From Tissierellaceae bacterium (GTDB taxonomy: Bacteria > Bacillota > Clostridia > Tissierellales > Tissierellaceae): DNA of 64,000 bases. Positions 1 through 9,011 of the stretch are shown piece after piece. The stretch covers positions 1-64,000 of the forward strand of contig JALNZV010000006.1 in NCBI GenBank assembly GCA_023229175.1, given 5' to 3'. The first letter of the stretch is position 1, and each line of letters starts with the position of its first letter. The notes beneath the pieces were generated by a model. The model did not search any database. It worked only from the letters and a program-made list of their open reading frames with translations, and was not told the origin of the DNA. Made by a program: the position numbers and the translations under genes.

Positions 1-26
1 AGCCAGGATCAAACTCTCATTTTATA
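1..26 (-). rRNA. rrs: 16S rRNA, 5' end only (partial)
   Basis: Read on the minus strand, bases 1-20 match the conserved 5' start of bacterial 16S rRNA (GAGTTTGATCCTGGCT). The rest of the gene runs off the left edge. The mature 5' end is placed at about 25-27 by similarity to other clostridial genes and is approximate. Confidence 0.93.
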
Positions 27-261
27 GTTTGATTTGCTCTCGCTGACTTATTTGTCTATTGACTTATAGTTTAATTCTCGTAGTTTCGAATTACAATTTT
101 ATTTGCTCGATTTCTCGCATAAAATTGTTTCTCATTACGAATGACCTACCTACAACTCACTTTAAGTTCGTTGGGTTAGGTCAACTGTTTCACACTATTT
201 ACTTTTCTAGGTCCCACCCTTATCTTTTCGATTAGGGTCGTCGTATTTAAGCGACTTTATT
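27..261 (-). other. rRNA leader between promoter and 16S
   Basis: About 235 nt of transcribed leader lies between the rRNA promoter and the 16S 5' end, with no ORF. Around 95-130 an inverted repeat (ACAATTTTAT / ATAAAATTGT) could form part of the processing stem normally cut by RNase III. The leader role follows from position; no boxA motif could be assigned with confidence. Confidence 0.6.
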
Positions 262-290
262 ACTATAACAAATTTTAATTTCTATGTCAA
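262..290 (-). promoter_or_regulatory. strong sigma-A promoter of the rRNA operon
   Basis: On the minus strand there is a perfect -35 TTGACA (285-290), a 17-bp spacer and a -10 TATAGT (262-267), with A/T-rich DNA upstream that could act as an UP element. It points at the 16S gene about 235 bp downstream. Confidence 0.85.
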
Positions 291-319
291 CTATTATTTT
301 AAACTATTTTTCAAAAAAA

Positions 320-346
320 TTAAAAAAACAGACTCCAAGCCTGTTT
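320..346 (-). terminator. Rho-independent terminator after sigB
   Basis: On the minus strand AAACAGGCT and AGTCTGTTT form a 9-bp stem (one G-T pair) with a TGG loop, followed by a run of T. It lies 19 bp past the sigma factor stop and just upstream of the rRNA promoter, so it insulates the two units. Confidence 0.85.
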
Positions 347-364
347 CCTTAAGGTATACTGCTA

Positions 365-1156
365 TTATAGCATTATTTTTTCCAATTCTTTCCGCAATTT
401 TTCCAATACTTTTTTTTCTATCCTAGATACAGTCATTTGAGATATATCTAAGGTTCGAGCTATGGCGACTTGAGTCTTTTTATTAAAGTACCTTTCAATT
501 AATATTTGCTTTTCCATGTCATTTAACTTTTCCATGGTCTTCATTAAAAAATCGTTGTTTTCTATTCTACTAAAATAATAATCCTCTTCTCCTATGAGAT
601 CTGAAAGATTTATATCCTTGTCGTCGTTATTCGAATCATAAGTTATATCTAAAGATTGAGGGGTATATACTTTGCTAGCCTCCATGGCTTCAAGTATCTC
701 CTCCTCTGTGGAATTCAGGTAATTTGCCACGTCCTGCACCGTTGGGGACCTCAATAGCTGTTGAGATAAGAATACTTTTGCATTATTTATTTTCTTTGAC
801 AATTCCTGAATCCTTCTAGGTACGCGAATTGTCCATCCCTTATCCCTAAAATATTTTTTGATTTCACCAATTATAGTGGGCGTTGCAAAACTAGAAAACT
901 CATATCCTTTTTCTATATCGTATCTATCAATAGCATATATAAGTCCAATGCAAGCCACCTGAAATATATCATCGTATTCTATGCCTCTATTGGCATATTT
1001 TTTTGACAGTATTTCAGCAATATAAATGTGTTTTTCTATTAATACTTCCCTTGTCTTTTTATCCCTATTTTCGCTATAGTATTTAAATAATTCTTTTATT
1101 TCCTCTTTTTCTCTTTGTCCATTTGTTTCTTTTTCTTCCAATGGCCTCATAGTCAT
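365..1156 (-). CDS. sigB: RNA polymerase sigma factor, SigB/SigF/SigG family (SigB-like)
   Basis: A 263-aa sigma-70 family protein. Region 2 spans about residues 57-108 (GIEYDDIFQVACIGLIYA, then FSSFATPTIIGEIK) and is followed by DKGWTIRVPRR. Region 4 carries a helix-turn-helix at about 227-250 (QVAIARTLDISQMTVSRIE). The FATPTIIGEIK...RVPRR wording is nearer to SigB than to the sporulation factors SigF/SigG. It is the last gene of an rsbV-rsbW-sigB operon, its start overlapping the rsbW stop, so its activity should be set by partner switching: RsbW holds it until dephosphorylated RsbV frees it. A SigF-like role remains possible, since the same three-gene order (spoIIAA-AB-AC) is used there. 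Confidence 0.88.
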   Translation of the reverse strand: MTMRPLEEKETNGQREKEEIKELFKYYSENRDKKTREVLIEKHIYIAEILSKKYANRGIEYDDIFQVACIGLIYAIDRYDIEKGYEFSSFATPTIIGEIKKYFRDKGWTIRVPRRIQELSKKINNAKVFLSQQLLRSPTVQDVANYLNSTEEEILEAMEASKVYTPQSLDITYDSNNDDKDINLSDLIGEEDYYFSRIENNDFLMKTMEKLNDMEKQILIERYFNKKTQVAIARTLDISQMTVSRIEKKVLEKLRKELEKIML

Positions 1157-1530
1157 TAATTATCATCCTCAATATATTTGATCATTTTTACTCCTTCTTT
1201 GCTAAAGTTTACTTCATCCATCAATGACTTAATGATCAATAAACCTAACTCCCTTTCCTTCCTCTCCTCAAGCTCTTCTGGAATCATTTCTTTAACTCCA
1301 GATATTTCCATGGACAATTTATCTCTGAATATTTCAAAGGACAGAGAAATTGTATCCTCATGTCCCAACATAAGGGAATTCAAGCAGGCTTCTCCAATGG
1401 AGACTTTTATATCTTCTATATTTTCAACATTTAAGGACATAGTGTATGCTATACCTGATGTTGCAAGCCTTGCAAGGCTAATAAAATCAGCTTTCTTTGG
1501 TATTTTTAAAGATACGCAATCCCTACTCAC
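1156..1530 (-). CDS. rsbW: anti-sigma factor RsbW-like (GHKL kinase fold, degenerate ATP site)
   Basis: About 124 aa from the GTG at 1530, which has AGAGG 8 nt upstream; the earlier GTG at 1539 sits inside that ribosome-binding site. The N-box is recognisable (KVSIGEACLNSLMLGH), as is the late GL-LII-SLMDEV segment typical of RsbW/SpoIIAB. The G1 box, normally D-x-G, reads EISG, and the GLGL of the G2 box reads ELGL, so ATP binding or kinase activity may be altered. It overlaps rsbV upstream and touches sigB downstream. The anti-sigma role is inferred from family and operon. Confidence 0.83.
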   Translation of the reverse strand: MSRDCVSLKIPKKADFISLARLATSGIAYTMSLNVENIEDIKVSIGEACLNSLMLGHEDTISLSFEIFRDKLSMEISGVKEMIPEELEERKERELGLLIIKSLMDEVNFSKEGVKMIKYIEDDN

Positions 1531-1852
1531 TGTCTTCACCTCTTATGATGAACAGCTTGTCTAATTCTGTAATATCAAAAATTTTCCTTATGTTAGGTTT
1601 AATATTTGAAAGATATATTTTATACTCGTTTTCTTTAAGTCTCTTTAAAATAGATATTAATGCTCCTAACCCAGTACTATCTATATAGTTCAGTTTTTTT
1701 CCGTCAATAATTATATCAGCTTTGTTTTCTTCAAAATTATTTAGTATTTCCTTTTTTAATTTTGAAGATGTGTATATATCTATTTCTCCTTCGGGTATGA
1801 ACACCCATTTATTTTCATTTTCATCGTAATTAACTGTAATATTTAAGGACAT
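1523..1852 (-). CDS. rsbV: anti-anti-sigma factor RsbV (STAS domain)
   Basis: A 109-aa single STAS domain protein. The phosphorylation-site loop NYIDSTGLGALI is intact, with Ser59 as the expected target of RsbW. It ends with the usual amphipathic helix and strand (KPNIRKIFDITELDKLF). It is the first gene of the three-gene operon, with AGGGGG before the ATG. When unphosphorylated it should bind RsbW and release the sigma factor. No upstream phosphatase (RsbU/RsbP/SpoIIE) is in the window, so the input signal cannot be told. Confidence 0.9.
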   Translation of the reverse strand: MSLNITVNYDENENKWVFIPEGEIDIYTSSKLKKEILNNFEENKADIIIDGKKLNYIDSTGLGALISILKRLKENEYKIYLSNIKPNIRKIFDITELDKLFIIRGEDSE

Positions 1853-1877
1853 ATAAATCCCCCCTTGTATTATGGTG

Positions 1878-1916
1878 ATACGTATTAATTTTATAATAAA
1901 ACTAGTCCAATGTAAA
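1878..1916 (-). promoter_or_regulatory. promoter region of rsbV-rsbW-sigB
   Basis: Two overlapping minus-strand candidates. One is sigma-A-like: TTTACA (1911-1916), 17 bp, TAAAAT (1888-1893). The other resembles the SigB consensus GTTTAA-N12-14-GGGTAT: GTTTTA (1897-1902), 13 bp, ACGTAT (1878-1883). The second would give autoregulation; its -10 matches only partly. Confidence 0.4.
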
Positions 1917-1937
1917 GGAATATACTCGGATTTAAAT

Positions 1938-1983
1938 AAATGGCCCTTATCTATTTACATAAATAGAAACTAAGGACCATTAT
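1938..1983 (-). terminator. terminator after gyrA
   Basis: On the minus strand ATGGTCCTTA pairs with TAAGGGCCAT (one G-T), with an inner TCTATTT/AAATAGA stem, giving a long hairpin starting a few bases after the gyrA stop. The T-run is short and broken, so strength is uncertain. Confidence 0.65.
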
Positions 1984-1988
1984 TTTAT

Positions 1989-4412
1989 CTATTCCTCTTC
2001 TACGTATTTTGCCACTGCCACAACCTTATCATCTTTCATTTTCATCAATGTAACTCCCTGAGTAGATCTTCCCATTATAGAAATATCCTTTGCGACTATT
2101 CTAATGATTATACCTGCTGTTGATATCATCATTATTTCATCTTTATCGTCTACAACTTTGGCAGAGACTATATTCCCTGTCTTTTCTTTGATGCTATAGG
2201 TCAATATCCCTCTTCCACCTCTATTTTGAGTCTTATATTCATTTAGGGACGTTCTCTTTCCAAATCCAAATTCGGAAATTACCAATAGCTTTTTATTTTC
2301 TTCTATTAGTTCAACTGCTACTACGCTGTCTCCCTTCTTCAAGGCAATGGCCTTTACACCCATGGCTGTCCTGCCCATTTTTCGAACATCATTTTCGTCA
2401 AATCTTATGGACATTCCCTTTCTAGTTACTACTATTATTTCCCTGGTTCCATCGGTCTTTCTTACTCCTATTAGTTCATCGTCTTCCTTTAAGCTAATGG
2501 CTATTATCCCATTTTTCCTAATGTTTTCAAAGCTTTCTAGGCCAGTCTTTTTAATTATGCCGTTTTTCGTTATTAATACCAAATTCTTTTCCTTTGTATC
2601 TTTGTTTATGGGTATTATAGCCGTTACTTTTTCGTCTCCGTTCAAATTCAGAAGATTTATTATGGCTGTTCCCTTTGCCTGCCTGCTTCCTTCAGGTATT
2701 TCATAGGCCTTTAAAGAAAATACTTTTCCCTTGTTGGTGAAGAATAATATTGTGTCATGTGTCGACGTTATATACAATGATTCTATAAAGTCCTCTTCCC
2801 TTGTAGTTAAGGCTATTATCCCTTTTCCACCTCGTCTTTGGGTTTTATAAGTATACTCTGGGGTCCTTTTTATATATCCAAAATGTGTCAATGTAACTAC
2901 TATGTCTTCTTCATCTATTATATCTTCCATATCTATTTCATCTGCCGCAGCCTTAATTCTAGTTCTTCTTACATCTCCATGTTTTTCTTTTATTTCTTCC
3001 AATTCATCTTTTATTATTTGGAATATTAGCCTTTCATTTGCCAATATTTCTCTTAATCTATTGATTTCCTTTATTAATTCTTCGTATTCCTCTTCTAACT
3101 TTTCTCTCTCTAATCCAGTCAATCTTCTCAGCCTCATGTCTAATATGGCCTGAGATTGCTTTTCTGATAAGCCAAAGTTTTCCATCAATGCATCTTTGGC
3201 AATTGCATCAGTTTTTGAGGCTCTAATTACTTTTATTACTTTATCTATATTGTCCAAGGCTATTTTCAAGCCTTCAATAATATGAGCCCTTTCCTCTGCC
3301 TTATTTAAATCAAATTGGGTTCTTCTAGTTATTATTTCTTTCTGGTGTGCAATATAGTGAGATAACATCTGTTTGAGATTCAGTACCTTAGGTTCTTCAT
3401 TTACTAAGGCTAGCATTATTACGCCAAATGTAGTTTGAAATTGAGTATATTTATATAGATTATTTAATACTACATTGGGATTTGCGTCTCTTTTTACTTC
3501 TATTACTATTCTCATACCTTCTCTGTCGGATTCATCCCTTAAATCTGAAATACCTTCAATCTTTTTATCTCTTACGTATTCTGCAATTTTTTCAATTAGA
3601 TTAGATTTATTGACTTGATATGGCAATTCTGTAACTATAATTTTATATCTTCCCTTATTTGTTTCCTCTATTTCTGTTACTGCTCTGACTATAACCCTTC
3701 CCCTGCCAGTTTTAAATGCAGATTTAATTCCTTCCTTTCCCATTATATGAGCTCCTGTGGGAAAATCCGGACCCTTAATTACAGTCATTAGTTCGTCTAT
3801 GTCCGCATCTGGATTGTCTATTAACATTACTATTCCATCTACTACTTCCCTTAGATTGTGCGGAGGTATATTTGTTGCCATTCCTACGGCTATGCCTGAG
3901 GAACCATTTACCATTAAATTGGGAAATCTGCTTGGAAGTACTACGGGCTCTTTTAGGGTTTCGTCAAAATTTGGCCTGTATTCTACAGTATCTTTATTTA
4001 TATCCCTTAGCATTTCCATGGCTAGTTTTGTCATTCTTGCTTCTGTATAACGCATGGCTGCTGCCCTATCTCCATCTATGGAACCAAAGTTCCCATGACC
4101 ATCTACTAAGGGGTATCTAGTATTGAAGTCTTGAGCCAATCTTACCATTGCATCGTATACCGATGAATCCCCATGGGGATGATATTTACCAAGTACGTCC
4201 CCTACTAGCCTTGCTGATTTTCTATATTGCTTATCTGGTCCCATACTTAATTCATCCATTGCATATATTATCCTTCTATGAACTGGTTTTAAACCATCTC
4301 GCACATCTGGTAGAGCACGGCTCATTATTACGCTCATGGCATAGTCTAGATAGGATTTTTTCATTTCTTCTTCTATATTAACTTCAATTACTTTATCAAA
4401 TTTATTGTCCAT
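1989..4412 (-). CDS. gyrA: DNA gyrase subunit A
   Basis: An 807-aa protein of normal length for GyrA. The breakage-reunion domain carries the active-site Tyr122 in AAAMRYTEARM, and the quinolone-determining region reads HPHGDSSVYDAM with Ser83 and Asp87 in E. coli numbering, the pattern of the susceptible form. The C-terminal half contains the beta-pinwheel repeats, including the GyrA-box sequence QRRGGKGI near residues 525-540. Together with GyrB it makes the A2B2 enzyme that introduces negative supercoils. The gene starts 10 bp after the gyrB stop and ends the origin-side minus-strand operon. Confidence 0.98.
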   Translation of the reverse strand: MDNKFDKVIEVNIEEEMKKSYLDYAMSVIMSRALPDVRDGLKPVHRRIIYAMDELSMGPDKQYRKSARLVGDVLGKYHPHGDSSVYDAMVRLAQDFNTRYPLVDGHGNFGSIDGDRAAAMRYTEARMTKLAMEMLRDINKDTVEYRPNFDETLKEPVVLPSRFPNLMVNGSSGIAVGMATNIPPHNLREVVDGIVMLIDNPDADIDELMTVIKGPDFPTGAHIMGKEGIKSAFKTGRGRVIVRAVTEIEETNKGRYKIIVTELPYQVNKSNLIEKIAEYVRDKKIEGISDLRDESDREGMRIVIEVKRDANPNVVLNNLYKYTQFQTTFGVIMLALVNEEPKVLNLKQMLSHYIAHQKEIITRRTQFDLNKAEERAHIIEGLKIALDNIDKVIKVIRASKTDAIAKDALMENFGLSEKQSQAILDMRLRRLTGLEREKLEEEYEELIKEINRLREILANERLIFQIIKDELEEIKEKHGDVRRTRIKAAADEIDMEDIIDEEDIVVTLTHFGYIKRTPEYTYKTQRRGGKGIIALTTREEDFIESLYITSTHDTILFFTNKGKVFSLKAYEIPEGSRQAKGTAIINLLNLNGDEKVTAIIPINKDTKEKNLVLITKNGIIKKTGLESFENIRKNGIIAISLKEDDELIGVRKTDGTREIIVVTRKGMSIRFDENDVRKMGRTAMGVKAIALKKGDSVVAVELIEENKKLLVISEFGFGKRTSLNEYKTQNRGGRGILTYSIKEKTGNIVSAKVVDDKDEIMMISTAGIIIRIVAKDISIMGRSTQGVTLMKMKDDKVVAVAKYVEEE

Positions 4413-4422
4413 GGTCCACCTC

Positions 4423-6348
4423 CTATATATCTAAATTTATTACTAATTTTGCATTTGTCTCTATAAATTCCCTACGGGGTTGAACCTTATCTCCCATTAA
4501 GGTGGTAAATATTTCATCTGCTACCAATGCATCTTCAACGGCAACTCTCAATAATATTCTCGTCTCAGGATCCATTGTTGTATCCCAAAGTTGTTCGGGG
4601 TTCATCTCACCTAGACCCTTATACCTTTGAATTGAATAATTTGACCTGCCTATTTTATCCAATAGCTTTTCTAATTCATTGTCGCTATAGACATAGTGGT
4701 CTTTTCTAGACTTTGTCACCTTATATAGGGGAGGTTGTGCTATATATATATGTCCATTTTCTATTAATTCTTTCATGTACCTATAGAAAAATGTCAGCAA
4801 TAATGTTCTAATATGTGCCCCATCTACATCGGCGTCTGTCATTATTATTATCTTTCCATATCTAAGTTTTTCTATGTCAAAATCTTCCCCTATACCCGTT
4901 CCAAATGCTGTTATAAGAGCTTTTATCTCCTCAAATCCTAATATTTTATCTATTCTAGCCTTTTCTACATTCATTATTTTGCCCTTTAGTGGTAGTATTG
5001 CCTGAAATTTCTTATCTCTACCTTGTTTAGCACTACCTCCTGCTGAGTCCCCTTCTACTATATAAATTTCTGTGATTTCTATTCCCGATTCTTGACAATC
5101 GGCAAGTTTCCCAGGCAAAGTAGTATTATCTAATATACTTTTTCTCCTAGTTAAGTCCCTCGCCTTTCTTGCAGCTTCTCTTGCTCTTTGGGATGCAATG
5201 GCTTTTTCCAATATTATCTTTCCATCCCTTGGATTTTCTTCTAAATAAATGTTTAGAAAATCGTAGGTTAATGTTTCAACTATGCCCCTTGTTTCACTGT
5301 TGCCTAGCTTTGACTTAGTTTGACCCTCGAATTGAGGTTCCATCAACTTTACAGACAATATCCCAGTCAAGCCTTCTCTCACATCGTCCCCGCTTAAATT
5401 GTCGTCTTTTTCTTTTATATATCCGTATTTTCTTCCGTAGTCGTTAATAACTCTCGTTAGTGCTGTTCTAAAACCAGATAGATGGGTACCGCCTTCTTGG
5501 GTATTGATATTATTTGCAAATGTAAATATATTTTCTGCATATGCATCTGTATATTGTAATGCAAATTCTACTATGGTGCTATCTTTTTCTCCTTCAAAAT
5601 ACATTATTTGTTTTTGTATAGGAGTTTTATTTTTATTTATATATTCTACAAATGACTTTATTCCGCCTTCATAGTAAAATTCCTTAGTTTTATCGATTCT
5701 TTCGTCTTTTAATACAATTTTTATTCCCTTATTTAAAAATGCCATTTCCCTAAATCTATGTTCTAAGGTTTCCAAATTTATTTCTATGGTTTCAAATACC
5801 TCTTCGTCAGGCATGTAGTGGATTGTAGTCCCTGTGTCCTCAGATTTACCTATTATTTCTAATTCTGAAGTGGCATATCCCCTTTCAAATTTTTGCATAT
5901 ATTCATTTCCATCTCTTTTTACCTTTGCTGTTAGCCACTTTGATAGTGCATTTACAACAGATACGCCAACCCCATGTAAACCACCGGATACTTTATATGC
6001 ACCATTGTTAAATTTTCCACCAGCATGAAGTATTGTAAGGACTGTCTCCACTGTGGATTTTCCCGTTTGTGGATGTATTTCCACTGGTATACCGCTGCCA
6101 TTATCTGATACTTTTACGGAATTATCCTTAAAAATAGTGATCTCTATTGTATCACATATGCCTGCCAAGGCCTCATCTATACTATTGTCAACTACTTCAT
6201 ACACCAAGTGATGAAGGCCCTTGGGCCCAGTACTACCTATATACATTCCTGGTCTTTTTCTTACAGGTTCTAAACCAGTTAAAACTTGAATGTCTTGGGC
6301 CGTATAATGCCTATTATTTAGGCCATTCCCATTTTTCTCATTGGTCAT
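4423..6348 (-). CDS. gyrB: DNA gyrase subunit B
   Basis: A 641-aa protein of normal Gram-positive length. The N-terminal GHKL ATPase shows EVVDNSIDEAL (about 51-61) and SDNGSGIPV; the Toprim domain shows EGDSAGGSAKQGRD, PLKGK and MTDADVDGAHIRTLL (about residues 430-515); the C-terminal tail contains QRYKGLGEMN. It is the ATPase subunit of gyrase. It follows recF by 36 bp and precedes gyrA by 10 bp, the usual arrangement next to oriC. Confidence 0.98.
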   Translation of the reverse strand: MTNEKNGNGLNNRHYTAQDIQVLTGLEPVRKRPGMYIGSTGPKGLHHLVYEVVDNSIDEALAGICDTIEITIFKDNSVKVSDNGSGIPVEIHPQTGKSTVETVLTILHAGGKFNNGAYKVSGGLHGVGVSVVNALSKWLTAKVKRDGNEYMQKFERGYATSELEIIGKSEDTGTTIHYMPDEEVFETIEINLETLEHRFREMAFLNKGIKIVLKDERIDKTKEFYYEGGIKSFVEYINKNKTPIQKQIMYFEGEKDSTIVEFALQYTDAYAENIFTFANNINTQEGGTHLSGFRTALTRVINDYGRKYGYIKEKDDNLSGDDVREGLTGILSVKLMEPQFEGQTKSKLGNSETRGIVETLTYDFLNIYLEENPRDGKIILEKAIASQRAREAARKARDLTRRKSILDNTTLPGKLADCQESGIEITEIYIVEGDSAGGSAKQGRDKKFQAILPLKGKIMNVEKARIDKILGFEEIKALITAFGTGIGEDFDIEKLRYGKIIIMTDADVDGAHIRTLLLTFFYRYMKELIENGHIYIAQPPLYKVTKSRKDHYVYSDNELEKLLDKIGRSNYSIQRYKGLGEMNPEQLWDTTMDPETRILLRVAVEDALVADEIFTTLMGDKVQPRREFIETNAKLVINLDI

Positions 6349-6384
6349 TGAATTACCTCCAGTCTTTATTTTAAAATCGATTAA

Positions 6385-7485
6385 CTATTTTATATTTCCA
6401 TTTTCTATGTTAAATACAGATTTTTCTATATCTTTAAGTTCCTTTAAATCTGTAGTATCAGTTGTTGTAATTAATGTTTGAATGTCTTTAAAGAGACTTA
6501 TTAAATACCTTTTTCTTTCACCATCTAACTCTGAAAATACGTCGTCCAATAGTAAAACAGGATAAAAACCTTTTTGATCCTTTATTAATTCTATTTCTGA
6601 CAATTTTATGGATAATACTGCTGTTCTTTGCTGTCCTTGGGAACCATATGTTTTTAATTCTTTATGGTCTATGCCTATATACAAATCGTCCCTATGGGGT
6701 CCCAATTGAGTAGAAGAATTTTCTATATCTTTTTTTCTATTTTTTTTAAGCAAATCTATATAGTTTTGCTCCATTTTCCACTTATCTTTCAATATATCGA
6801 TATTGGATATATATTTTAATTCCAAACTCTCTTTATTCAAGGTTATTTTATTGTGGGTAATTTTACATATCTTTGATATTTCTTCTACATATCTTTGCCT
6901 TTCTAGTATTATATCGGTTCCTATCTTTGCCAATTGAAGATCAAATATTTCTATTAATTCCTCTATATTTTTACTAAATTTATTTAATCTAAGTAAATTA
7001 TTTCTTTGAAATAAAACCTTATTGTATCGCAATATATTGTGGCTATATATGGGTTTTAGCTGGGATATTTCTAAATCCAAAAAATTTCTTCTCTCCTGGG
7101 GTCCTTCCTTTACTAATTTCAAGTCGTCGGGAGAAAAGATTATAACGTTCAGTCCACTATTTAGTTCCTTATAGTTTTTTAGTTCTGTTTTATTTATTCT
7201 TATCCTTTTAGTCCTATCCCTTTCCATTTTAATTTCAATAAATCTTTCATATTCCCCAATACTTACATTGGCCCCTATATAGGCCTCCTTCTTAGAAAAA
7301 TTAATTATTTCCTTGTCCCTATTGGTTTTAAAGGACCTTCCTGTGGCACAAATATATATTCCTTCCAGTAAATTTGTTTTACCTTGGGCATTTTTTCCTA
7401 CAAAGACATTGGTTTTTCTGTTAAAATCTAAACTTAAATTGTCATAATTTCTAAAATTTATTAACCTAATATTTTTAACGTGCAA
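6385..7485 (-). CDS. recF: DNA replication/repair protein RecF
   Basis: A 366-aa SMC-like ATPase. Walker A is VFVGKNAQGKTNLLE (about 28-41), the signature region PHRDDLYIG and Walker B VLLLDDVFSELD are near the C-terminus. RecF loads RecA at single-strand gaps together with RecO and RecR. A TTG start at 7485 is chosen because AGGAG lies 8 nt upstream and the product then begins MHVKNIRLINFRNY as in other RecF proteins; the upstream GTG at 7494 overlaps that AGGAG. Confidence 0.96.
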   Translation of the reverse strand: MHVKNIRLINFRNYDNLSLDFNRKTNVFVGKNAQGKTNLLEGIYICATGRSFKTNRDKEIINFSKKEAYIGANVSIGEYERFIEIKMERDRTKRIRINKTELKNYKELNSGLNVIIFSPDDLKLVKEGPQERRNFLDLEISQLKPIYSHNILRYNKVLFQRNNLLRLNKFSKNIEELIEIFDLQLAKIGTDIILERQRYVEEISKICKITHNKITLNKESLELKYISNIDILKDKWKMEQNYIDLLKKNRKKDIENSSTQLGPHRDDLYIGIDHKELKTYGSQGQQRTAVLSIKLSEIELIKDQKGFYPVLLLDDVFSELDGERKRYLISLFKDIQTLITTTDTTDLKELKDIEKSVFNIENGNIK

Positions 7486-7505
7486 AAAAAACACTCCTAA
7501 GGAAA

Positions 7506-7715
7506 CTATAGTATGGTAAAGCTACCACTATCTATTATTTCAATTATATCATTTTTTCTAAGTTTTTTCCCTCTTTCATAGACTACTTCATTATTTACAA
7601 GTATGTTACCTTGACTTATTAAGATTTTTGCCTGGCCACCTGTTTGTACAATGCCAGCGTGCTTTAAAAATTGATCCAGCTTTATATATTCTGTTTCTAT
7701 TCTTATTTTTTCCAT
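7506..7715 (-). CDS. yaaA: S4-domain RNA-binding protein (YaaA/RlbA type)
   Basis: About 69 aa consisting of a single S4 RNA-binding domain (IKLDQFLKHAGIVQTGGQAKILISQGNILVNNEVVYERGKKL). The ATG at 7715 has AAGGAG 6 nt upstream and is preferred to a start at 7736 that would overlap dnaN. The gene always lies between dnaN and recF in Bacillus/Clostridium; in B. subtilis it is linked to ribosome assembly. Its presence at this spot supports the call. Confidence 0.9.
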   Translation of the reverse strand: MEKIRIETEYIKLDQFLKHAGIVQTGGQAKILISQGNILVNNEVVYERGKKLRKNDIIEIIDSGSFTIL

Positions 7716-7725
7716 TTTTTTCTCC

Positions 7726-8832
7726 TTAAAAATCATCTTGGGCTAATCTGACTGGCAATACTAAATAAGTATAATTTTCATCTTCTACTGGATTAATTAT
7801 GCAGGGATTTAAACTACCCATGAAATTTAGTTGTATTTCATCTGCATCTATTACTTTTACACCTTCTAATATATACTTTGAGTTGAAAGCTATATTCATT
7901 TCTTCCCCACTTATATCTGCTGCAATATTTTCATTTACATCTCCTATTTCCGAGTTAGATCTTATTAGTATAATTCCATCTTTAATTGTCAATTTCACTA
8001 AATTTGCCTTTTCTTCCCTTGCCAATAGGGAAGCCCTTTCCAACCCATCTTGGAAAGACCTTTTATTTACAATTGCTTTTGTTTTATGGTCCTGTCTTAT
8101 TATTTCTTTATAATTGAAAAATTGCCCTTCTAAAACTCTAGAATATATTGTAGTATTTCCTATTTCAAATACTACGTAGCTTGGAGCCGATGAAATAATT
8201 ATCTTTTCCTCGTTTTCTTCAATTATTTTATTTAATTCATTTAATGTCCTACCTGGAATGATTACTTTAAAATCTAAATCTACCTTTGCCGGAAGCCTTT
8301 TTAATGCCAATCTATAGCCATCTAAGGCTACAAATGAAATTTTGTCTTCCAATACCTCCAGAAGTACACCTGTCAATGAAGGTCTTGATTCATCTTGTGA
8401 TGTGGCTATTATAGTTTGTCTAATTGCCGTCTTTAGCAAGTCCTTGGGAAATTCAAATGAACTCTTTTCCAATATTACTGGCAAATATGGATACTCCTCT
8501 GAAGAATTTCCAATTAGGTTGAATTCTGATTCTTCACATTTTAAATTTATATTATTTTCTACGACATTTATATATATAGGTGCATCTGGCAATTTTCTAA
8601 CTATATCCCCAAATATTTTAGAATCAACGACTATTGATCCGCTTCTCTCCACTTCACATTCTACGAATGTATCTATACTTATTTCCAAATCCGTGCCTAT
8701 TAAATTTAATCTATTCTCTGAAGCATCTAATAATATACCGTCTAATATTTGCAATGTGGTTCTAGATGAAATTCCTTTTTGTGCAATGCTGATATGTTTC
8801 CATAAGTCTCTTTGGTTTACTTTTAATTTCAT
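7726..8832 (-). CDS. dnaN: DNA polymerase III beta subunit (sliding clamp)
   Basis: About 368 aa, the usual length, beginning MKLKVNQRDLWKHISIAQKGISSRTTLQIL and ending with the family's C-terminal PVRLAQDDF-type tail. Three clamp domains of about 120 residues are expected. The ATG at 8832 follows GGGAGGAAAATT; the TTG at 8850 is too far upstream of this site. The dimeric ring tethers the replicative polymerase. It lies downstream of dnaA across the inner DnaA-box cluster. Confidence 0.97.
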   Translation of the reverse strand: MKLKVNQRDLWKHISIAQKGISSRTTLQILDGILLDASENRLNLIGTDLEISIDTFVECEVERSGSIVVDSKIFGDIVRKLPDAPIYINVVENNINLKCEESEFNLIGNSSEEYPYLPVILEKSSFEFPKDLLKTAIRQTIIATSQDESRPSLTGVLLEVLEDKISFVALDGYRLALKRLPAKVDLDFKVIIPGRTLNELNKIIEENEEKIIISSAPSYVVFEIGNTTIYSRVLEGQFFNYKEIIRQDHKTKAIVNKRSFQDGLERASLLAREEKANLVKLTIKDGIILIRSNSEIGDVNENIAADISGEEMNIAFNSKYILEGVKVIDADEIQLNFMGSLNPCIINPVEDENYTYLVLPVRLAQDDF

Positions 8833-8850
8833 AATTTTCCTCCCTTTCAA

Positions 8851-9011
8851 TTTTCTGATATAGAAAGAATATATTATACAGTAGTAATAGTAGTAGGACC
8901 TGTGGTTATGTGGATAGTGTATAAGGATGTGAATAACAAATAACTATAAGTTTTAATAAACTGTGGATAAGTATTGTATATTTTTAAAAACTATTCACAG
9001 TTTATCTGTTA
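8851..9011. other. inner oriC region between dnaA and dnaN (DnaA boxes, AT-rich DNA)
   Basis: This 161-bp gap holds several DnaA boxes matching or close to TTATCCACA: TGTGGATAA (8962-8970, exact), TGTGGATAG (8909-8917), TGTGAATAA (8928-8936) and CTATTCACA (8991-8999), beside an AT-rich stretch (8971-8990). It corresponds to the dnaA-dnaN part of the bipartite B. subtilis origin, where the duplex is opened. The assignment rests on box density and synteny. Confidence 0.8.

Noticed and set aside
1178..1564. 128-aa plus-strand ORF over rsbW
   Set aside because: Shadow of rsbW; composition is low-complexity and there is no start signal.
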